Assembly (NCBI GenBank): GCA_017608575.1
Contig: JAFCFP010000027.1
Span: 1 to 13,581, forward strand
Source: Candidatus Iainarchaeum sp.
GTDB lineage: Archaea; Iainarchaeota; Iainarchaeia; Iainarchaeales; DTGL01
Direction: 5' to 3'
DNA length: 13,581 nt
The position numbers and the translations under genes were made by a program. A model generated the notes under the pieces. It searched no databases. It was given only the letters and a program-made list of their open reading frames with translations, and was not told where the DNA came from. Positions 13,483-13,581 of the stretch are shown in pieces (within the stretch, counting starts at the first letter, position 1; each line of letters starts with the position of its first letter).

Positions 13483-13581
13483 TTACCTCTTTACCTTTTC
13501 TTTCTTGCCTTTTCTCAGCATTTCAAGGGATTGATTGTTAACTTTTATTACCCGGTACTTCACTCCCCAAAGGTCACCCAT
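13483..13581 (-). CDS. rps12: Ribosomal protein uS12, C-terminal end (partial)
   Basis: The last 32 codons run in from the right edge and stop at a TAA four bases before the uS7 start. Seen: GDLWGVKYRVIKVNNQSLEM, then a KGKKEK end. This matches the archaeal uS12 terminus (GD-x2-GV-x-x-x-V-x-KVN-x-x-SL, then a basic KGKKEK tail) and its fixed place before uS7. The ATG at the edge is an internal Met, not a start. Confidence 0.85.
   Translation of the reverse strand: MGDLWGVKYRVIKVNNQSLEMLRKGKKEKVKR

Noticed and set aside
1..13581. CRISPR arrays, tRNA or rRNA genes
   Set aside because: No spaced direct repeats, no cloverleaf-like stretches with conserved T-loop sequence, and no rRNA-like sequence were seen; almost all of the window is protein-coding.

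Overview
The window is archaeal. The right third (about 8916-13581, all minus strand) is the conserved archaeal str cluster in its usual order: uS12 (C-terminus only, cut by the window edge), uS7, EF-2, EF-1alpha, uS10. EF-2 keeps the diphthamide-site histidine context and uS10 is the short archaeal form. The DNA is AT-rich, genes are tightly packed, and several starts have GGAGG/GGTGA-type ribosome sites. I cannot fix the lineage; a euryarchaeal or DPANN-type archaeon would fit.

The left two thirds (about 1-8636) is an accessory island dominated by radical-SAM enzymes. It holds five radical-SAM genes: a 618-residue SPASM enzyme with a long Cys-containing C-terminal extension (136-1992, +); a 481-residue enzyme that matches the layout of HxsB, the SPASM maturase of the His-Xaa-Ser (HXS) peptide system (3041-4486, -); and three related enzymes of about 280-310 residues that resemble HxsC (4565-5497 -, 5594-6511 +, 6973-7821 -). 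Two small overlapping genes (8124-8636 and 7901-8137, -) look like long and short versions of HxsD. Also present are an A24-type prepilin peptidase (1987-3024, -) 16 bases downstream of hxsB-like, and a 149-residue membrane-anchored, Cys-rich protein (6517-6975 region, +) whose ribosome site overlaps the stop codon of one radical-SAM gene.

How they may work together (inference): HxsB, HxsC and HxsD are known as a co-occurring set in bacteria, presumed to modify the HxsA repeat peptide. Here the set occurs in an archaeon, hxsC-like is triplicated, hxsD-like is duplicated, and no His-Xaa-Ser repeat protein is visible. The prepilin peptidase and the anchored Cys-rich protein suggest that the target could be a surface or pilin-like protein. 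The clearest substrate candidate in the window is the 149-residue protein; the Ser/Tyr/His stretch in the tail of the long HxsD-like protein is a second possibility.

Between the str cluster and the island (8637-8915) lies no intact gene. It holds a probable terminator after uS10, a 35-codon remnant resembling the N-terminus of an IS110-type transposase, and a 10-codon ORF with a strong ribosome site that ends in an amber codon directly abutting the first hxsD-like start.
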